Positions 7,670 through 15,932 of a stretch of 64,000 nucleotides of DNA are shown piece after piece. The translations under genes were made by a program, and so were the position numbers. The stretch covers positions 1 through 64,000 of the forward strand of contig JACPOU010000032.1 in assembly GCA_016191345.1 (NCBI GenBank), written 5' to 3'. The notes under the pieces are model-generated. The model ran no database searches. It was not told the DNA's origin and was given only the letters and a program-made list of their open reading frames with translations. Origin of the DNA: Chloroflexota bacterium. GTDB taxonomy: Bacteria; Chloroflexota; Limnocylindria; Limnocylindrales; CSP1-4. Within the stretch, counting starts at the first letter, position 1. Every line of letters starts with the position of its first letter.

Positions 7670-8947
7670 TCACGGCTGCGCGGGAGGGCTCCCTCGCGCT
7701 GCCCGCAATCGGACACGCGCGGCCTCAGCCGGGATCGGGGCGGCCAGCAGCTCCCGGTAGCGATCCGGGTCCACGTTGCCGCCCGAGACGATGGCGACCA
7801 CCGTTCCTCGCGTCGCCGGCCCGATCCCCAGCTCGGCCGCGTGGAACCGGGCCGCGGCGATCGACAGTGCCCCGGACGGCTCGACGACGAGCCGAGACCG
7901 CTCGGCGGCGAGGCGGACCGCGGCCGCGATCTCGGCCTCGGTCACCGTCACGATCCCGTCGAGCAGGCGCGACAGGTGGGCGAAGGGTCGCCGTCCGATC
8001 GACTGCGTCCGAGTCCCGTCGGCGATGGTGCGAGCCGTCAACGCCCCGTCCCAGCGCACGATCCGTCCTTCGCGGAGGGATTCCGCCGCGTCCGCGGCCA
8101 GCTCGGGCTCCACGCCGACGATCCGCGCCCGTGGCTGGAGCGCCCTGATCGCGACCGCCGTGCCACTGGCAAGCCCCCCGCCGCCGATCGGCACGAGCAC
8201 GAGGATGAGGTCAGCCACGTCCTCCCCGATCTCGAGGCCGACACTGCCCTGGCCGGCGATGATCCGGTCGTCGTCGTAGGGCGGCACGAGAACGAGGCCG
8301 CGCTCAGCGACGAGCCGGTCCGCCATCGCCTCGCGGGCGCCGCTCTCGACGGCGACCGTCACGATCTCCGCCCCGTCCGCCTCCACGCGCGCCCGCTTGA
8401 CGGTCGGGGCGTCCTCCGGCATGACGACGACGGCCCGCGTTCCGAGGAGTCGCGCCGCCCGCGCCACGCCCTGGGCGTGGTTGCCGGACGAGTGGGTGAC
8501 GACCCCCCGCGCCAGCTCGTCCGGCGTCAGCTGGGCGATCGCGTTGTAGGCCCCCCGGATCTTGAACGCGCCGATCGGCTGGAGCGATTCCGGCTTCAGG
8601 AGGATCGCCGGCGGCCCCGCGTCGAACGGGACGAGCGGGGTCCGGATGGCGATCCCGCGCAACCGCTCCGCGGCCGCGCGCACGTCGGCGAGCGTGACGA
8701 GTGGCGGCTCTGGCCCACCCGGCCCTGGCCCACCCGGCCCTGGCGAGCCCGGCTCTGGCGAGCCCGGCGCCGGCGAGCCCGGCTCTGGCGAGCCCGGCTC
8801 TGGCGAGCCCGGCTCTGGCGAGCCCGGCCCTGGCGAGCCCGGCCCTGGCCCACCCGGCTCTGGCGAGCCCGGCCCTGGCCCACCCGGCTCTGGCCCACCC
8901 GGCCCGGGCCCCCTCCGCCGGGTCCGGCCCTGCCCGGGCCCGCTCAT
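7670..8947 (-). CDS. PLP-dependent threonine/serine dehydratase with a Pro/Gly repeat N-terminus
   Basis: Fold-type II PLP enzyme, expected to deaminate threonine (or serine) to the 2-oxoacid. The catalytic core runs from about residue 84 to 415. The PLP lysine is K129 in GAFKIRGA, and the phosphate-binding glycine loop is GGGGLASG. No C-terminal ACT domain is present, so it resembles the catabolic rather than the feedback-regulated biosynthetic enzyme. Residues ~13-80 are an unusual PGSPE/PGGPG repeat encoded by thirteen 15-bp units. The start is the ATG overlapping the TraR-like gene stop (ATGA, 8944-8947). I find no usable start between the repeat and the core, so the repeat is probably translated. 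Length 425 residues. Confidence 0.85.
   Translation of the reverse strand: MSGPGQGRTRRRGPGPGGPEPGGPGPGSPEPGGPGPGSPGPGSPEPGSPEPGSPEPGSPAPGSPEPGSPGPGGPGPGGPEPPLVTLADVRAAAERLRGIAIRTPLVPFDAGPPAILLKPESLQPIGAFKIRGAYNAIAQLTPDELARGVVTHSSGNHAQGVARAARLLGTRAVVVMPEDAPTVKRARVEADGAEIVTVAVESGAREAMADRLVAERGLVLVPPYDDDRIIAGQGSVGLEIGEDVADLILVLVPIGGGGLASGTAVAIRALQPRARIVGVEPELAADAAESLREGRIVRWDGALTARTIADGTRTQSIGRRPFAHLSRLLDGIVTVTEAEIAAAVRLAAERSRLVVEPSGALSIAAARFHAAELGIGPATRGTVVAIVSGGNVDPDRYRELLAAPIPAEAARVRLRAARGSPPAQP
8706..8900. repeat. 15-bp in-frame minisatellite, 13 copies
   Basis: Thirteen consecutive 15-bp units alternate between GGCTCTGGCGAGCCC and GGCCCTGGCCCACCC variants. Read on the minus strand they encode the Pro/Gly/Ser/Glu pentapeptide repeats at the dehydratase N-terminus. 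A unit of five codons lets copy number change without a frameshift. Confidence 0.93.
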
Positions 8948-9309
8948 CGACCGGTTGCGCGGGCGCACTCGATGCAGGTCGCGGCCCACGGGATCGCCTC
9001 GAGGCGCTCGGCGCCGACGGGCTTCCCGCAGTCGACGCAGGTCCCGAAGCTGCCGTCCTCGATCCGGTGGAGCGCCTCCTGGACGAGCCGGAGCTGAATT
9101 CGCTCGCGATCGCGGAGGGCGAGGTCTCGCTGCTGGGCGAACACCTCGCTGGCCGCCGCGGCCTGGGAGCCGTAGGTCATCTGCCCCGGATTCTCGATCG
9201 GCTCGCCGAGCTCCTCCCGGAGGCGGGCGGCCTCGACCTCGAGGGCCGCGCGGGCAGCATGCGCGAGGTGGCCAGCCCTGCCTGCCTCGGGATCGGGAGT
9301 GGCGCTCAT
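8944..9309 (-). CDS. TraR/DksA-type C4 zinc-finger protein
   Basis: A 121-residue protein with a helical N-terminal half and a C-terminal C4 zinc finger (C91, C94, C112, C115; CVDC and CIEC). The family includes DksA, which binds RNA polymerase and modulates promoters; many short members like this are uncharacterised. The DksA tip acidic motif is not obvious. It shares an ATGA junction with the dehydratase gene, so the two are likely co-expressed. A TACGAT hexamer six bases before the ATG suggests a leaderless transcript. Confidence 0.85.
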   Translation of the reverse strand: MSATPDPEAGRAGHLAHAARAALEVEAARLREELGEPIENPGQMTYGSQAAAASEVFAQQRDLALRDRERIQLRLVQEALHRIEDGSFGTCVDCGKPVGAERLEAIPWAATCIECARATGR

Positions 9310-9315
9310 CTGCGG

Positions 9316-9321
9316 ATCGTA
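9316..9321 (-). promoter_or_regulatory. -10 element of the TraR-like gene
   Basis: TACGAT on the minus strand ends six bases before the ATG at 9309, so the mRNA would begin at or next to the start codon. No -35 box is recognisable. Confidence 0.5.
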
Positions 9322-9370
9322 CGCGCGCCCGGGATCCGCGCGTCCGGGAGGCTTCCTCCTGCTGCGGACG

Positions 9371-10174
9371 CTAGCGCCCCGAGATGCCCGACGTATCCGC
9401 AGTCAATCGCGAGGCGAGGTAGACGGGGAAGATCGAGAGGAGGAGCACGATCACCGCGGCGACGTTCACGAGCGGCAGCTGGTTCGGCCGCGAGTAATTC
9501 GCGAAGATCCAGATGGGCAGCGTCTGGACACCTGGTCCGGCCGTGAAGTTCGTCACGATGATCTCGTCGAAGGAGAGCGCGAAGGCGAGGAGCGCGCCGG
9601 CGACGAGCGCCGTGCGGATCGCCGGAATGGTGACCCGGCGGAATGTCGCCCAGGAATCCGCACCGAGATCCATCGACGCCTCCTCCGCCGTGCGGGGCAG
9701 CCGTCGAAGGCGGGCGATGACGTTGTTGTAGATCACGACGACGCTGAATGTCGTGTGCCCGACGATGATCGTGAAGAGGCCGAAGTCGAGGTTGAGGGTT
9801 CGGAACGCCACGTTCAGGGCGATGCCGGTGACGATGCCGGGCAGAGCGAGCGGCAGGATGACGACGAACGAGAGTGCCTCGCGGCCGAAGAAGCGGTGGC
9901 GGTGGACGGCGAGGGCGATGAGCGAGCCGAGAACGAGGGCCAGCGCCGTCGCCCCGATCGCCGCCTGGACCGAGTTGAGGAGCGCCGCCCGGATGCCCTC
10001 GTCCTGGAGGGCCTTCCCGTACCAGTCCAGGGTCAGGCCCTGAATCGGCCAGGTCGCGACCTTCGCGGTGTTGAACGAGTACAGGACGATGATCGCGATC
10101 GGGATGTAGATGAAGGCGAGCGTCAGCCCCGAAGCGAGGGCGAGGGCGACGCGGACGCGGGGCGAGACCTGCAT
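9371..10174 (-). CDS. potC: Polyamine-type ABC importer, permease PotC
   Basis: Second permease of a spermidine/putrescine-type importer, 267 residues and six predicted helices. The cytoplasmic EAA loop, where the ATPase docks, reads EEASMDLGADSWATFRRVTIP. It overlaps the potB stop by one base (TGATG at 10172-10176). Order potA-potD-potB-potC on the minus strand. A polyamine substrate is inferred from family resemblance; related importers take up other small cations or iron. Confidence 0.88.
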   Translation of the reverse strand: MQVSPRVRVALALASGLTLAFIYIPIAIIVLYSFNTAKVATWPIQGLTLDWYGKALQDEGIRAALLNSVQAAIGATALALVLGSLIALAVHRHRFFGREALSFVVILPLALPGIVTGIALNVAFRTLNLDFGLFTIIVGHTTFSVVVIYNNVIARLRRLPRTAEEASMDLGADSWATFRRVTIPAIRTALVAGALLAFALSFDEIIVTNFTAGPGVQTLPIWIFANYSRPNQLPLVNVAAVIVLLLSIFPVYLASRLTADTSGISGR

Positions 10175-11073
10175 CAGAGCGCCTCGAACGCGCCGGCCCG
10201 TCGGGCGACGAGCAGGTAGACGACCATGACGGTGACCGGGACCATCGCGAATGCGGCGGCCAGGGGCTGATTGCCAGCCACGCCCACGAAGTCGTAGACG
10301 ACGTTGCCGATGAACCGGGTGTTCGACACGAGGGTCGGCGTGATGTAGTCGCCGAGCGTCAGGCTGAAGGTGAAGATCGAGCCGGCGACGACCGCCGGCA
10401 GCGCCAGGGGCAGGATCACCCGGCGGAACGTCTGGCCCGCGCGGCCGCCGAGGTCAGCCGATGCCTCGAGCAGCGATCCAGGGATCCGCTCCAGGGCGGC
10501 GTAGATCGGGATGATCATGTACGGCAGCCAGAGGTACGTCTCGACGAGCCAGACGGCGACCTCCCCGTAGCCCGGGCCCTGGAGACCCACCGGCTGGAGC
10601 GCCCAGTTCAGGACGCCCCCCTGGCTGAGGATGAGGCGCCAGGCGTAGACCTTGACCAGATAGCCGGACCAGAGCGGCAGCAGGATGGAGACGACCATCG
10701 CGCCGCGCAGGCGGGCGGGGGCAAGCCTGGCCATGGTGAAGGCGATCGGGAAGGCGATGACGACGGTCGTGATCGTGACGAGCGTCGCCATCCGGATGGT
10801 CCGAAACGCGATCGTCCGGAAGACCTCCTGGGTTCCGATCTGGACGTAGTTGTCCAGCGTCGGCTCGCGGACCAGGTTGCCGCTGAACGAATCAACCCGC
10901 CAGAGCGACGTCACGAGGAACAGGGCCAGGGATCCGAGGTAGGCGACGAGGAACCAGCCGAGGGGAGCGGCGAGCAGGCCGGCAAGCTGGGCACGCGGTC
11001 GCCGGTGGAGCGCAGCCGCCAGCCGTCGCCGCGACGACGAGGGGGGTGTCCGGGGAATCTGGGGCGTGGTCAC
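10174..11073 (-). CDS. potB: Polyamine-type ABC importer, permease PotB
   Basis: First permease subunit, 299 residues, with six helices and an EAA loop (LLEASADLGGRAGQTFRRVILP). The chosen start is the GTG at 11073 (VTTPQIPRTPP); the longer frame to 11184 would run into the end of potD with a basic low-complexity leader. The 86-base gap to potD holds a strong stem-loop, which may set the ratio of binding protein to permease. Confidence 0.88.
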   Translation of the reverse strand: MTTPQIPRTPPSSSRRRLAAALHRRPRAQLAGLLAAPLGWFLVAYLGSLALFLVTSLWRVDSFSGNLVREPTLDNYVQIGTQEVFRTIAFRTIRMATLVTITTVVIAFPIAFTMARLAPARLRGAMVVSILLPLWSGYLVKVYAWRLILSQGGVLNWALQPVGLQGPGYGEVAVWLVETYLWLPYMIIPIYAALERIPGSLLEASADLGGRAGQTFRRVILPLALPAVVAGSIFTFSLTLGDYITPTLVSNTRFIGNVVYDFVGVAGNQPLAAAFAMVPVTVMVVYLLVARRAGAFEAL

Positions 11074-11104
11074 GGTGGGGCGGTGGTCACCTTGGCGAGA
11101 TGGA

Positions 11105-11140
11105 CGACCCCCGGCGCCGGGTCGTGGCCGCCGGGGGTCG
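11105..11140 (-). terminator. Stem-loop between potD and potB
   Basis: CGACCCCCGGC (11105-11115) and its exact complement (11130-11140) form an 11-bp GC-rich stem with a 14-base loop, between the binding-protein and permease genes and without a T-tract. Such stem-loops commonly act as partial terminators or 3'-end stabilisers, making binding protein more abundant than permease. Confidence 0.6.
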
Positions 11141-11159
11141 ATTGGTTGCGAAGGTCGGA

Positions 11160-12347
11160 TCAGCCGCCGGTGACGTCCGTCCACGCCTGCGTCCAGGCGT
11201 CGAAGTCGGTGCAGATGTCACCGCGACCGTCGATGCAGGTCTTGGACGGAGTGTTCCAGTACCAGACCTGCTTGAAGTAGGCCTCGTCGTTGGCGTGGAA
11301 GGTCGCGCAGTGCCCGGCGCTGAGCTTTTCCGCCTCGGCGCACGCCTTGTCGGAAACCGGCGCCTCGCCGAAGTAGACGGTCGCGTTCGCGTTGGCGACC
11401 GGCGAGATGATGTAGTCCATCCACTTGTACATGCAGTTCGGGTTCTTGGCCTTCGATGACAGCATCCACGTGTCCGACCAGCCCGTCGCCCCTTCCTTGG
11501 GGAGGACCGTCTCGACTTTGACGGAGCCGCCGGCGGCATTGATCGTGTTCGCCTGGTACTGCCAGGCCGTGCCGATCGCCATGTCGCCGTTCGAGAAGCC
11601 GTCGATCTCTTCCTGGGCCGTGCCCCAGTACTTGCCGATGAGCGTCTTCTGCTGCTTGAGCAGGTCCACCGCGGCCTTGAGCTGGTCCTTGTCCAGGGCG
11701 TAGGGGTTCGTGATCTTGAGATCCGGCTGCGTCTTCATGAGGTACAGGGCGGCGTCGGCGATGTAGATCGCGTAGTTGTAGGCCGTGACCTTGCCCTTGT
11801 AGGGCGAGTCCGCCGCGAAGACGACGCTCCAGCTGTCCGGCGCAGTCGTGACCACGGCCGGGTTGTACATGAGGACATTTGCTCCGCGGCCATGCGGGAC
11901 CCCGTAGTTGCGGCCGCCGACCGTGTTGTAGGGCGCGTTCTTGAGGCCCTCGAAGACGTCCTTGTAGTTCGGGATGAGGTCGAGGTTGACCGGCGAGACG
12001 TCGCCGCCGCTGATGAGCCGGAGCGTGGCGTCGCCCGAGGCGGACACTCCGTCGTACTGGCCGGTCTTCATCAGCTGGACCATCTGCGCGGAGTCGCCGC
12101 CGACGGTCACCTTGACCTTGCAGCCGCTGGACTCTTCGAACGGCGTGACCCAGTCATAGCCTTCAACCTGCTCGCCGCCGGTCCCGCCGACCACGTAGCC
12201 GGCCCAGGCCACGAGATTCAGCTGGCCCTCGCCGGGCCCCACCGACGTCGGCAGATTCGCGGACGGCGACGCTGACCCGCCACCGCCACAGCCCGTGGCG
12301 ATGAGTGCCATTGCGGCCCCGACGGCCGCGATCCTGCGAGTACCCAT
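11160..12347 (-). CDS. potD: Polyamine-type substrate-binding lipoprotein PotD
   Basis: Extracytoplasmic solute-binding protein, 395 residues, tethered by lipid. The signal peptide MGTRRIAAVGAAMALIATGC ends in a lipobox (IATGC), followed by a Gly/Ser-rich linker. The rest resembles the two-lobed PotD/PotF family (YDWVTPFEESSGCKV near the start, SNGDMAIGTAWQYQA later). The start at 12347 is chosen because GGAGG precedes it at proper spacing and a normal signal peptide follows. An ATG at 12374, overlapping the potA stop (ATGA), would add nine residues. Several extra cysteines near the C-terminus could form disulfides. Confidence 0.88.
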   Translation of the reverse strand: MGTRRIAAVGAAMALIATGCGGGGSASPSANLPTSVGPGEGQLNLVAWAGYVVGGTGGEQVEGYDWVTPFEESSGCKVKVTVGGDSAQMVQLMKTGQYDGVSASGDATLRLISGGDVSPVNLDLIPNYKDVFEGLKNAPYNTVGGRNYGVPHGRGANVLMYNPAVVTTAPDSWSVVFAADSPYKGKVTAYNYAIYIADAALYLMKTQPDLKITNPYALDKDQLKAAVDLLKQQKTLIGKYWGTAQEEIDGFSNGDMAIGTAWQYQANTINAAGGSVKVETVLPKEGATGWSDTWMLSSKAKNPNCMYKWMDYIISPVANANATVYFGEAPVSDKACAEAEKLSAGHCATFHANDEAYFKQVWYWNTPSKTCIDGRGDICTDFDAWTQAWTDVTGG

Positions 12348-12370
12348 GCTCCTCCTCCAGTTGCCCGGGG

Positions 12371-13507
12371 TCATTCGTTGACCCGGAGGGCGTGCTTCCG
12401 CTTCCAGACCAGCCGCACCGGACGTCCCGATGCCGCGAGGGCCTCCATCGATGAGGTGTCGAGGTTCTGCTGCGTGACCATGAGCTCGGTGGAGTGTTCG
12501 AGGCTGACGACGTAGCGAGTGTCCGGCCCGAGGTAGGAGACGGACCGGATCGTGCCGTCCGCCCCGATCTCGTCGTCCCCGACCGCGGCACCCGGCTCCG
12601 TCATCCGGATCTTCTCCGGGCGGACGGTGTAGAGGCCCGGCCGGCCGATGAGCCGTTCCGCCGCCTCGCCGCGGATGAGGTTGGAGGTCCCCACGAAGCC
12701 GGCGACGAACGCCGTCGATGGGCGCTCGTACAGCTCCGCGGGCGTGCCGAGCTGCTCGATCCGGCCGTGATTGAAGACCGCGAGCCGGTCGCTCATCGTG
12801 AGCGCCTCCTCCTGGTCGTGGGTCACGTAGATGAACGTGATGCCGACCTCCTGCTGGATCGCCTTGAGCTCGATCTGCATCTCCTCACGGAGCTTCAGGT
12901 CGAGCGCACCGAGCGGCTCGTCGAGGAGCAGGACGCGGGGCCGGTTGACGAGTGCCCGGGCGAGCGCGACCCGCTGCCGCTGGCCACCCGACAGCTGACC
13001 GGGCTTCCGGTTGTCGTAGCCCTCCAGGCGGACCATGCGGAGCGCCTCGGCGACGCGTGTCACCCGCTCCGGCCCGGGCACCTTCCGCACGACGAGGCCG
13101 TAGGCGACGTTCTCGCCGACGGTCATATGGGGGAACAGGGCGTAGTCCTGGAAGACGGTGTTGACGTCCCGGTCGAAGGGCGGCTTCGTCGTGACATCCT
13201 CGCCGTGGAGGAAGATCCGGCCCTCCGACGGCAGCTCGAAGCCGGCGATCATGCGGAGGGTCGTCGTCTTGCCCGAGCCGGACGGCCCGAGCATGGAGAA
13301 GAACTCCCCGTCCCGGATCTCGAGGTCCACGCCCGCCACGGCGACGACCTCGTCCCCGGCTTGCCCGGCAATGGTCCTGGCGACCCGCTTGCCCTGCTCC
13401 CCGCTGAACCGCTTGACGACGCCGTCCAGCCGGACCGCGGGGACGGCCGGCTGGTCGGTCGTCGAGGTCTGGGGAGCGGAGGCGGTGGCTGTGGCGGGGG
13501 CGGTCAA
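12371..13507 (-). CDS. potA: Polyamine-type ABC importer, ATPase PotA
   Basis: ATPase of 378 residues: Walker [10 protein letters not shown] at 74-82, signature LSGGQ at 172-176, Walker B LLLDEP at 193-198, D-loop and H-loop present, and a C-terminal regulatory TOBE-like region from ~290. Between the first strand (~36) and [11 protein letters not shown] (~54) lies an inserted stretch rich in Gly, Gln and Arg, not usual in PotA. The start is TTG at 13507, preceded by AAAGGAGT; the frame stays open far upstream but runs through unrelated GC-rich DNA and opposite-strand genes. First gene of potA-potD-potB-potC. Confidence 0.88.
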   Translation of the reverse strand: MTAPATATASAPQTSTTDQPAVPAVRLDGVVKRFSGEQGKRVARTIAGQAGDEVVAVAGVDLEIRDGEFFSMLGPSGSGKTTTLRMIAGFELPSEGRIFLHGEDVTTKPPFDRDVNTVFQDYALFPHMTVGENVAYGLVVRKVPGPERVTRVAEALRMVRLEGYDNRKPGQLSGGQRQRVALARALVNRPRVLLLDEPLGALDLKLREEMQIELKAIQQEVGITFIYVTHDQEEALTMSDRLAVFNHGRIEQLGTPAELYERPSTAFVAGFVGTSNLIRGEAAERLIGRPGLYTVRPEKIRMTEPGAAVGDDEIGADGTIRSVSYLGPDTRYVVSLEHSTELMVTQQNLDTSSMEALAASGRPVRLVWKRKHALRVNE

Positions 13508-13677
13508 GCGACTCCTTTGTACGGGTCCCGTCGCCGAAACCGCGGCGAGGAACGCGATTCGTGCGCGGCGGCGATCGAATGCGCGCCGATCGCAGGGACG
13601 GTGACGCGCGCCGAGCGGCCGGCGGCTGGCCGCACTATCCGGTTGCCGTGGCGGCGGTGTCAAGGAACATCGCCGCC

Positions 13678-13683
13678 TAGACT
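13678..13683 (+). promoter_or_regulatory. -10 element of the cupredoxin lipoprotein gene
   Basis: TAGACT, ten bases before the TTG start chosen for the lipoprotein. The surrounding GCCTAGACTGGA is shared with the homogentisate dioxygenase promoter at 28750. Confidence 0.45.
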
Positions 13684-13693
13684 GGATGGCACC

Positions 13694-14230
13694 TTGCTGT
13701 TTCGATGCCCCCGGCCACGACGCCGGGTTCTCGCGATTGCCTCGCTGGCGTGGCTCGTCGCCTGCGCGCCCACGCCGTCGCCGGCCTCGTCGCGTGCGCC
13801 CGGGACCTCCGACAACCCCCGTCCCGTGCCGCTCGTGACCAGGGACTACACGTACGTGCCGGAGACGCTTGACGTCGTGCCCGGTGAGACCGTCCTCCTG
13901 CAGGTCATCAACGGCGGGCTCGTGATCCACGAGGCGGTCATCGGCCCCGACCGCGTCCAGGCAGCATGGGAGGCGGCCGAGGCCCCCACGGCCTCGACGC
14001 CGCCCGGCCCGACCGCGGTGGTGTCCGTGGACCCGTCGCTCGCCGGGCTCCGCGTGGTGGTCGGGTCGGGGGTCCGCCGGGACGTCCTCTGGACGGTGCC
14101 CCTCAGCGCGCCCGACGACCCCGGCGGCTGGTTCGTGGGCTGCCACATTCCCGGCCACTGGGCGCTCGGAATGGTCATCCCGGTCCGCTTCGTCACGGCT
14201 GACGGGTCGCCGTTGCCGACGGCGCGCTGA
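13694..14230 (+). CDS. Secreted cupredoxin-like lipoprotein
   Basis: About 178 residues. An Arg-rich N-terminus, a hydrophobic stretch and the lipobox LVAC (Cys ~24) indicate a lipoprotein. The mature part is a single cupredoxin domain with likely type 1 copper ligands H79, C150, H155 and M160 ([12 protein letters not shown]); H151 next to the Cys could be an alternative ligand. It may carry electrons outside the cell or handle copper. The start is uncertain: TTG at 13694 fits the signal peptide and a -10 just upstream. Divergent from potA. Confidence 0.75.
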   Translation: MLFRCPRPRRRVLAIASLAWLVACAPTPSPASSRAPGTSDNPRPVPLVTRDYTYVPETLDVVPGETVLLQVINGGLVIHEAVIGPDRVQAAWEAAEAPTASTPPGPTAVVSVDPSLAGLRVVVGSGVRRDVLWTVPLSAPDDPGGWFVGCHIPGHWALGMVIPVRFVTADGSPLPTAR

Positions 14231-14249
14231 CGGGGTCCAGCGGGTCTCG

Positions 14250-14267
14250 CGCACGATCCACCGTGCG
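14250..14267 (+). terminator. Small stem-loop after the lipoprotein gene
   Basis: CGCACG (14250-14255) pairs with 14262-14267 around a 6-base loop, 20 bases past the lipoprotein stop. Weak terminator candidate. Confidence 0.35.
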
Positions 14268-14276
14268 TGCCGGTGG

Positions 14277-14282
14277 TACGCT
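14277..14282 (+). promoter_or_regulatory. -10 element of the ferredoxin gene
   Basis: TACGCT fits the TANNNT pattern; the leader to the ATG at 14339 would be about 50 bases and contains AAGAGGAG as a ribosome-binding site. Confidence 0.4.
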
Positions 14283-14338
14283 TCCCGACGCCCGATCGGG
14301 TGGGCGCTGCGCCACGTCGGAAGAGGAGCCGAGACCAA

Positions 14339-14626
14339 ATGGCCTACGTCATCGCCGAGCCCTGCATCGACGTCCTCGACGTCTCCTGCGTCTCGGTCTG
14401 TCCGGTGGACTGCATCCACTACGAAGAAGGCGTGGACCGCAAGCTCTTCATCGACCCGAATGAATGCATCGACTGCGGCGCCTGCGAGCCGGAATGCCCG
14501 GTGAACGCGATCTTCCCCGAGGACCAGGTGCCGGCGGAATGGGCCACCTACACCCAGATCGACGCGACGTGGTTCACGGATCGGGCCGCGGCGCGGGCCG
14601 CGGTCGACGCCGCGAAGCCCCGCTGA
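14339..14626 (+). CDS. Seven-iron ferredoxin ([3Fe-4S][4Fe-4S])
   Basis: A 95-residue cytoplasmic electron carrier. The first cysteine set (C9, C17, C21 followed by Pro, with C25 nearby) and the second (C43, C46, C49, C53-Pro) have the spacing of 7Fe ferredoxins: C-x7-C-x3-CP and C-x2-C-x2-C-x3-CP. The MAYVIAEPC start is typical of the family and is preceded by AAGAGGAG. It could serve as redox partner of the KorAB oxidoreductase encoded 20 kb away, which is inference. An in-frame extension to 14267 is rejected. Confidence 0.92.
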   Translation: MAYVIAEPCIDVLDVSCVSVCPVDCIHYEEGVDRKLFIDPNECIDCGACEPECPVNAIFPEDQVPAEWATYTQIDATWFTDRAAARAAVDAAKPR

Positions 14627-14628
14627 CC

Positions 14629-14648
14629 GCCGCCGCCCCCGCGGCGGC
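14629..14648 (+). terminator. GC-rich stem-loop after the ferredoxin gene
   Basis: An 8-bp perfect stem (GCCGCCGC at 14629-14636 with 14641-14648) and a CCCC loop begin two bases after the ferredoxin stop codon. No T-tract. Confidence 0.45.
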
Positions 14649-14676
14649 CGTGTCCTGACCCGGGACGACCCCGGCC

Positions 14677-14919
14677 GTGCCCTTCCGACCCGCCTTCGAC
14701 TGCCTCTGGTGCGGCGAACACCACGCGACGCGTGCCACCGACGACCTCGAGGGCTGGGCCCACCTCTGCCCCGACTGCGTCGGTCGAGCCGCCGACAACG
14801 AGTTCCTTCGCTTCCGGCTCCGCCGCGCGCTGGCCGAGCGATCGACGGCCGCGGCCGCGTCGTCTGCAACATCCGCGACCGCGCCGCCTGCGGCCGGGCC
14901 GCCGGCCGGGCAGGAGTGA
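14677..14919 (+). CDS. Small C4 zinc-ribbon protein, function unknown
   Basis: An 80-residue protein starting at GTG. The N-terminal half has two Cys pairs (C9, C12, C31, C34; CLWC and CPDC) fit to bind zinc, with a His-His in between. The C-terminal ~30 residues are Ala/Pro/Ser-rich and probably disordered. I do not recognise a family. Coding is supported by the regular Cys spacing and codon-position GC bias. Confidence 0.55.
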   Translation: MPFRPAFDCLWCGEHHATRATDDLEGWAHLCPDCVGRAADNEFLRFRLRRALAERSTAAAASSATSATAPPAAGPPAGQE

Positions 14920-14927
14920 CCGCCCGC

Positions 14928-14987
14928 CCGGGATGAGCGCCGGCGGGCCGGGATGAGCGGCGGCAGGCCGGGATGAGCGCCGGCGGG
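14928..14987. repeat. 20-bp tandem repeat, three copies
   Basis: Three 20-bp units beginning CCGGGATGAGCG (14928, 14948, 14968) lie between the zinc-ribbon gene and the proC promoter; the middle copy differs at two positions. Confidence 0.85.
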
Positions 14988-15002
14988 GCCGCGGCCGCAT
15001 GG

Positions 15003-15008
15003 CATACT
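15003..15008 (+). promoter_or_regulatory. -10 element of proC
   Basis: CATACT ends six bases before the ATG at 15015; this is a near match to the TANNNT leaderless pattern used by other genes here. Confidence 0.45.
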
Positions 15009-15014
15009 CGGCCC

Positions 15015-15875
15015 ATGTCCCCCCTCGCGAAGAAGACGATCGCCACGATCGGCTCGGGCGTCATGGCCGAGGCGATCATCACCGGCGTGCTCCGCGGGCG
15101 GCTCGTGGACCCGTCCCAGGTCGTTGCGAGCCACCCGCGACCGGAGCGTCGCGACGAGCTGGCCGCCACGCACGGGATCCGCTCGGTGGCCTCCAATGTC
15201 GAGGCGATCGAGGGGGCGGACGTCATCATCCTCGCGATCAAGCCCCAGATGCTGGGGCGGGTCGCGCGCGAGATCGGGCCGCATCTCCGGCCCGGCCAGG
15301 TCGTGCTCAGCGTGCTCGCGGGCGCCACGACGAGGGCTCTCACCGCGGCCCTCGGACACGCCCAGGTCATCCGCTCGATGCCGAACACCCCCGCGCGCCT
15401 CGGCAAGGGCATGACCGTCTGGTTCGCGACGCCGGAGGTGAGCACCGATCAGCGCGCCCAGGCGGCCGCGCTCCTCGGGGCGCTCGGCAAGGAGCTCGAG
15501 GTCGACGACGAGAAGCTCGTCGCGATGGCCACGGCCGTCTCCGGGACCGGCCCGACCTACGTCTTCCTGGTGATGGAGGCCCTCATCGATGCCGCGGTCC
15601 ACCTCGGGTTCCCGCGCCACATCGCCCATGACCTCGTGATCGAGACGCTCGAGGGCAGCACGCTCTTCGCGAAGCAGTCGGGCATGCATCCGGCGGAGCT
15701 CCGGAACATGGTCACGTCGCCGGGCGGCACGAGCGCGGCCGCCCTCCACGAGCTCGAATCCGGCCGCCTCCGGACGGTCCTCTCCGAGGCGGTCTGGGCG
15801 GCCTTCCGCCGGACCGTGGAGCTCGGGGACCAGCTCGAAGCCGCGCACGCGCCGGAGGACGGCCGATCGCATTGA
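15015..15875 (+). CDS. proC: Pyrroline-5-carboxylate reductase
   Basis: Reduces pyrroline-5-carboxylate to proline with NAD(P)H, the last step of proline synthesis. 286 residues, the normal length. The N-terminal Rossmann motif reads [11 protein letters not shown]. The C-terminal helical dimerisation domain holds the family signature region ([16 protein letters not shown] and [15 protein letters not shown]). The start at ATG 15015 puts the Rossmann strand at residues 8-15; a frame 14 codons longer is rejected. A proline dehydrogenase gene follows 57 bases downstream, pairing synthesis and breakdown enzymes that share the same intermediate. Confidence 0.95.
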   Translation: MSPLAKKTIATIGSGVMAEAIITGVLRGRLVDPSQVVASHPRPERRDELAATHGIRSVASNVEAIEGADVIILAIKPQMLGRVAREIGPHLRPGQVVLSVLAGATTRALTAALGHAQVIRSMPNTPARLGKGMTVWFATPEVSTDQRAQAAALLGALGKELEVDDEKLVAMATAVSGTGPTYVFLVMEALIDAAVHLGFPRHIAHDLVIETLEGSTLFAKQSGMHPAELRNMVTSPGGTSAAALHELESGRLRTVLSEAVWAAFRRTVELGDQLEAAHAPEDGRSH

Positions 15876-15932
15876 CCGCCATCGAGCGGCGTCCCGGACG
15901 ACCATGGACCGCGCGCTGAAGGCGATGCGCCG

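Noticed and set aside
7023-7716. Open frames on both strands through the 39-bp repeats
   Set aside because: The repeat unit is a multiple of three with no stops in any frame, so open frames are expected by chance; no domain, start signal or codon bias supports them.
13508-15445. Long minus-strand open frame extending potA to over 1000 residues
   Set aside because: The extension is Arg/Pro-rich, crosses the opposite-strand lipoprotein, ferredoxin and proC genes, and a TTG with a good ribosome-binding site at 13507 gives a normal PotA length.
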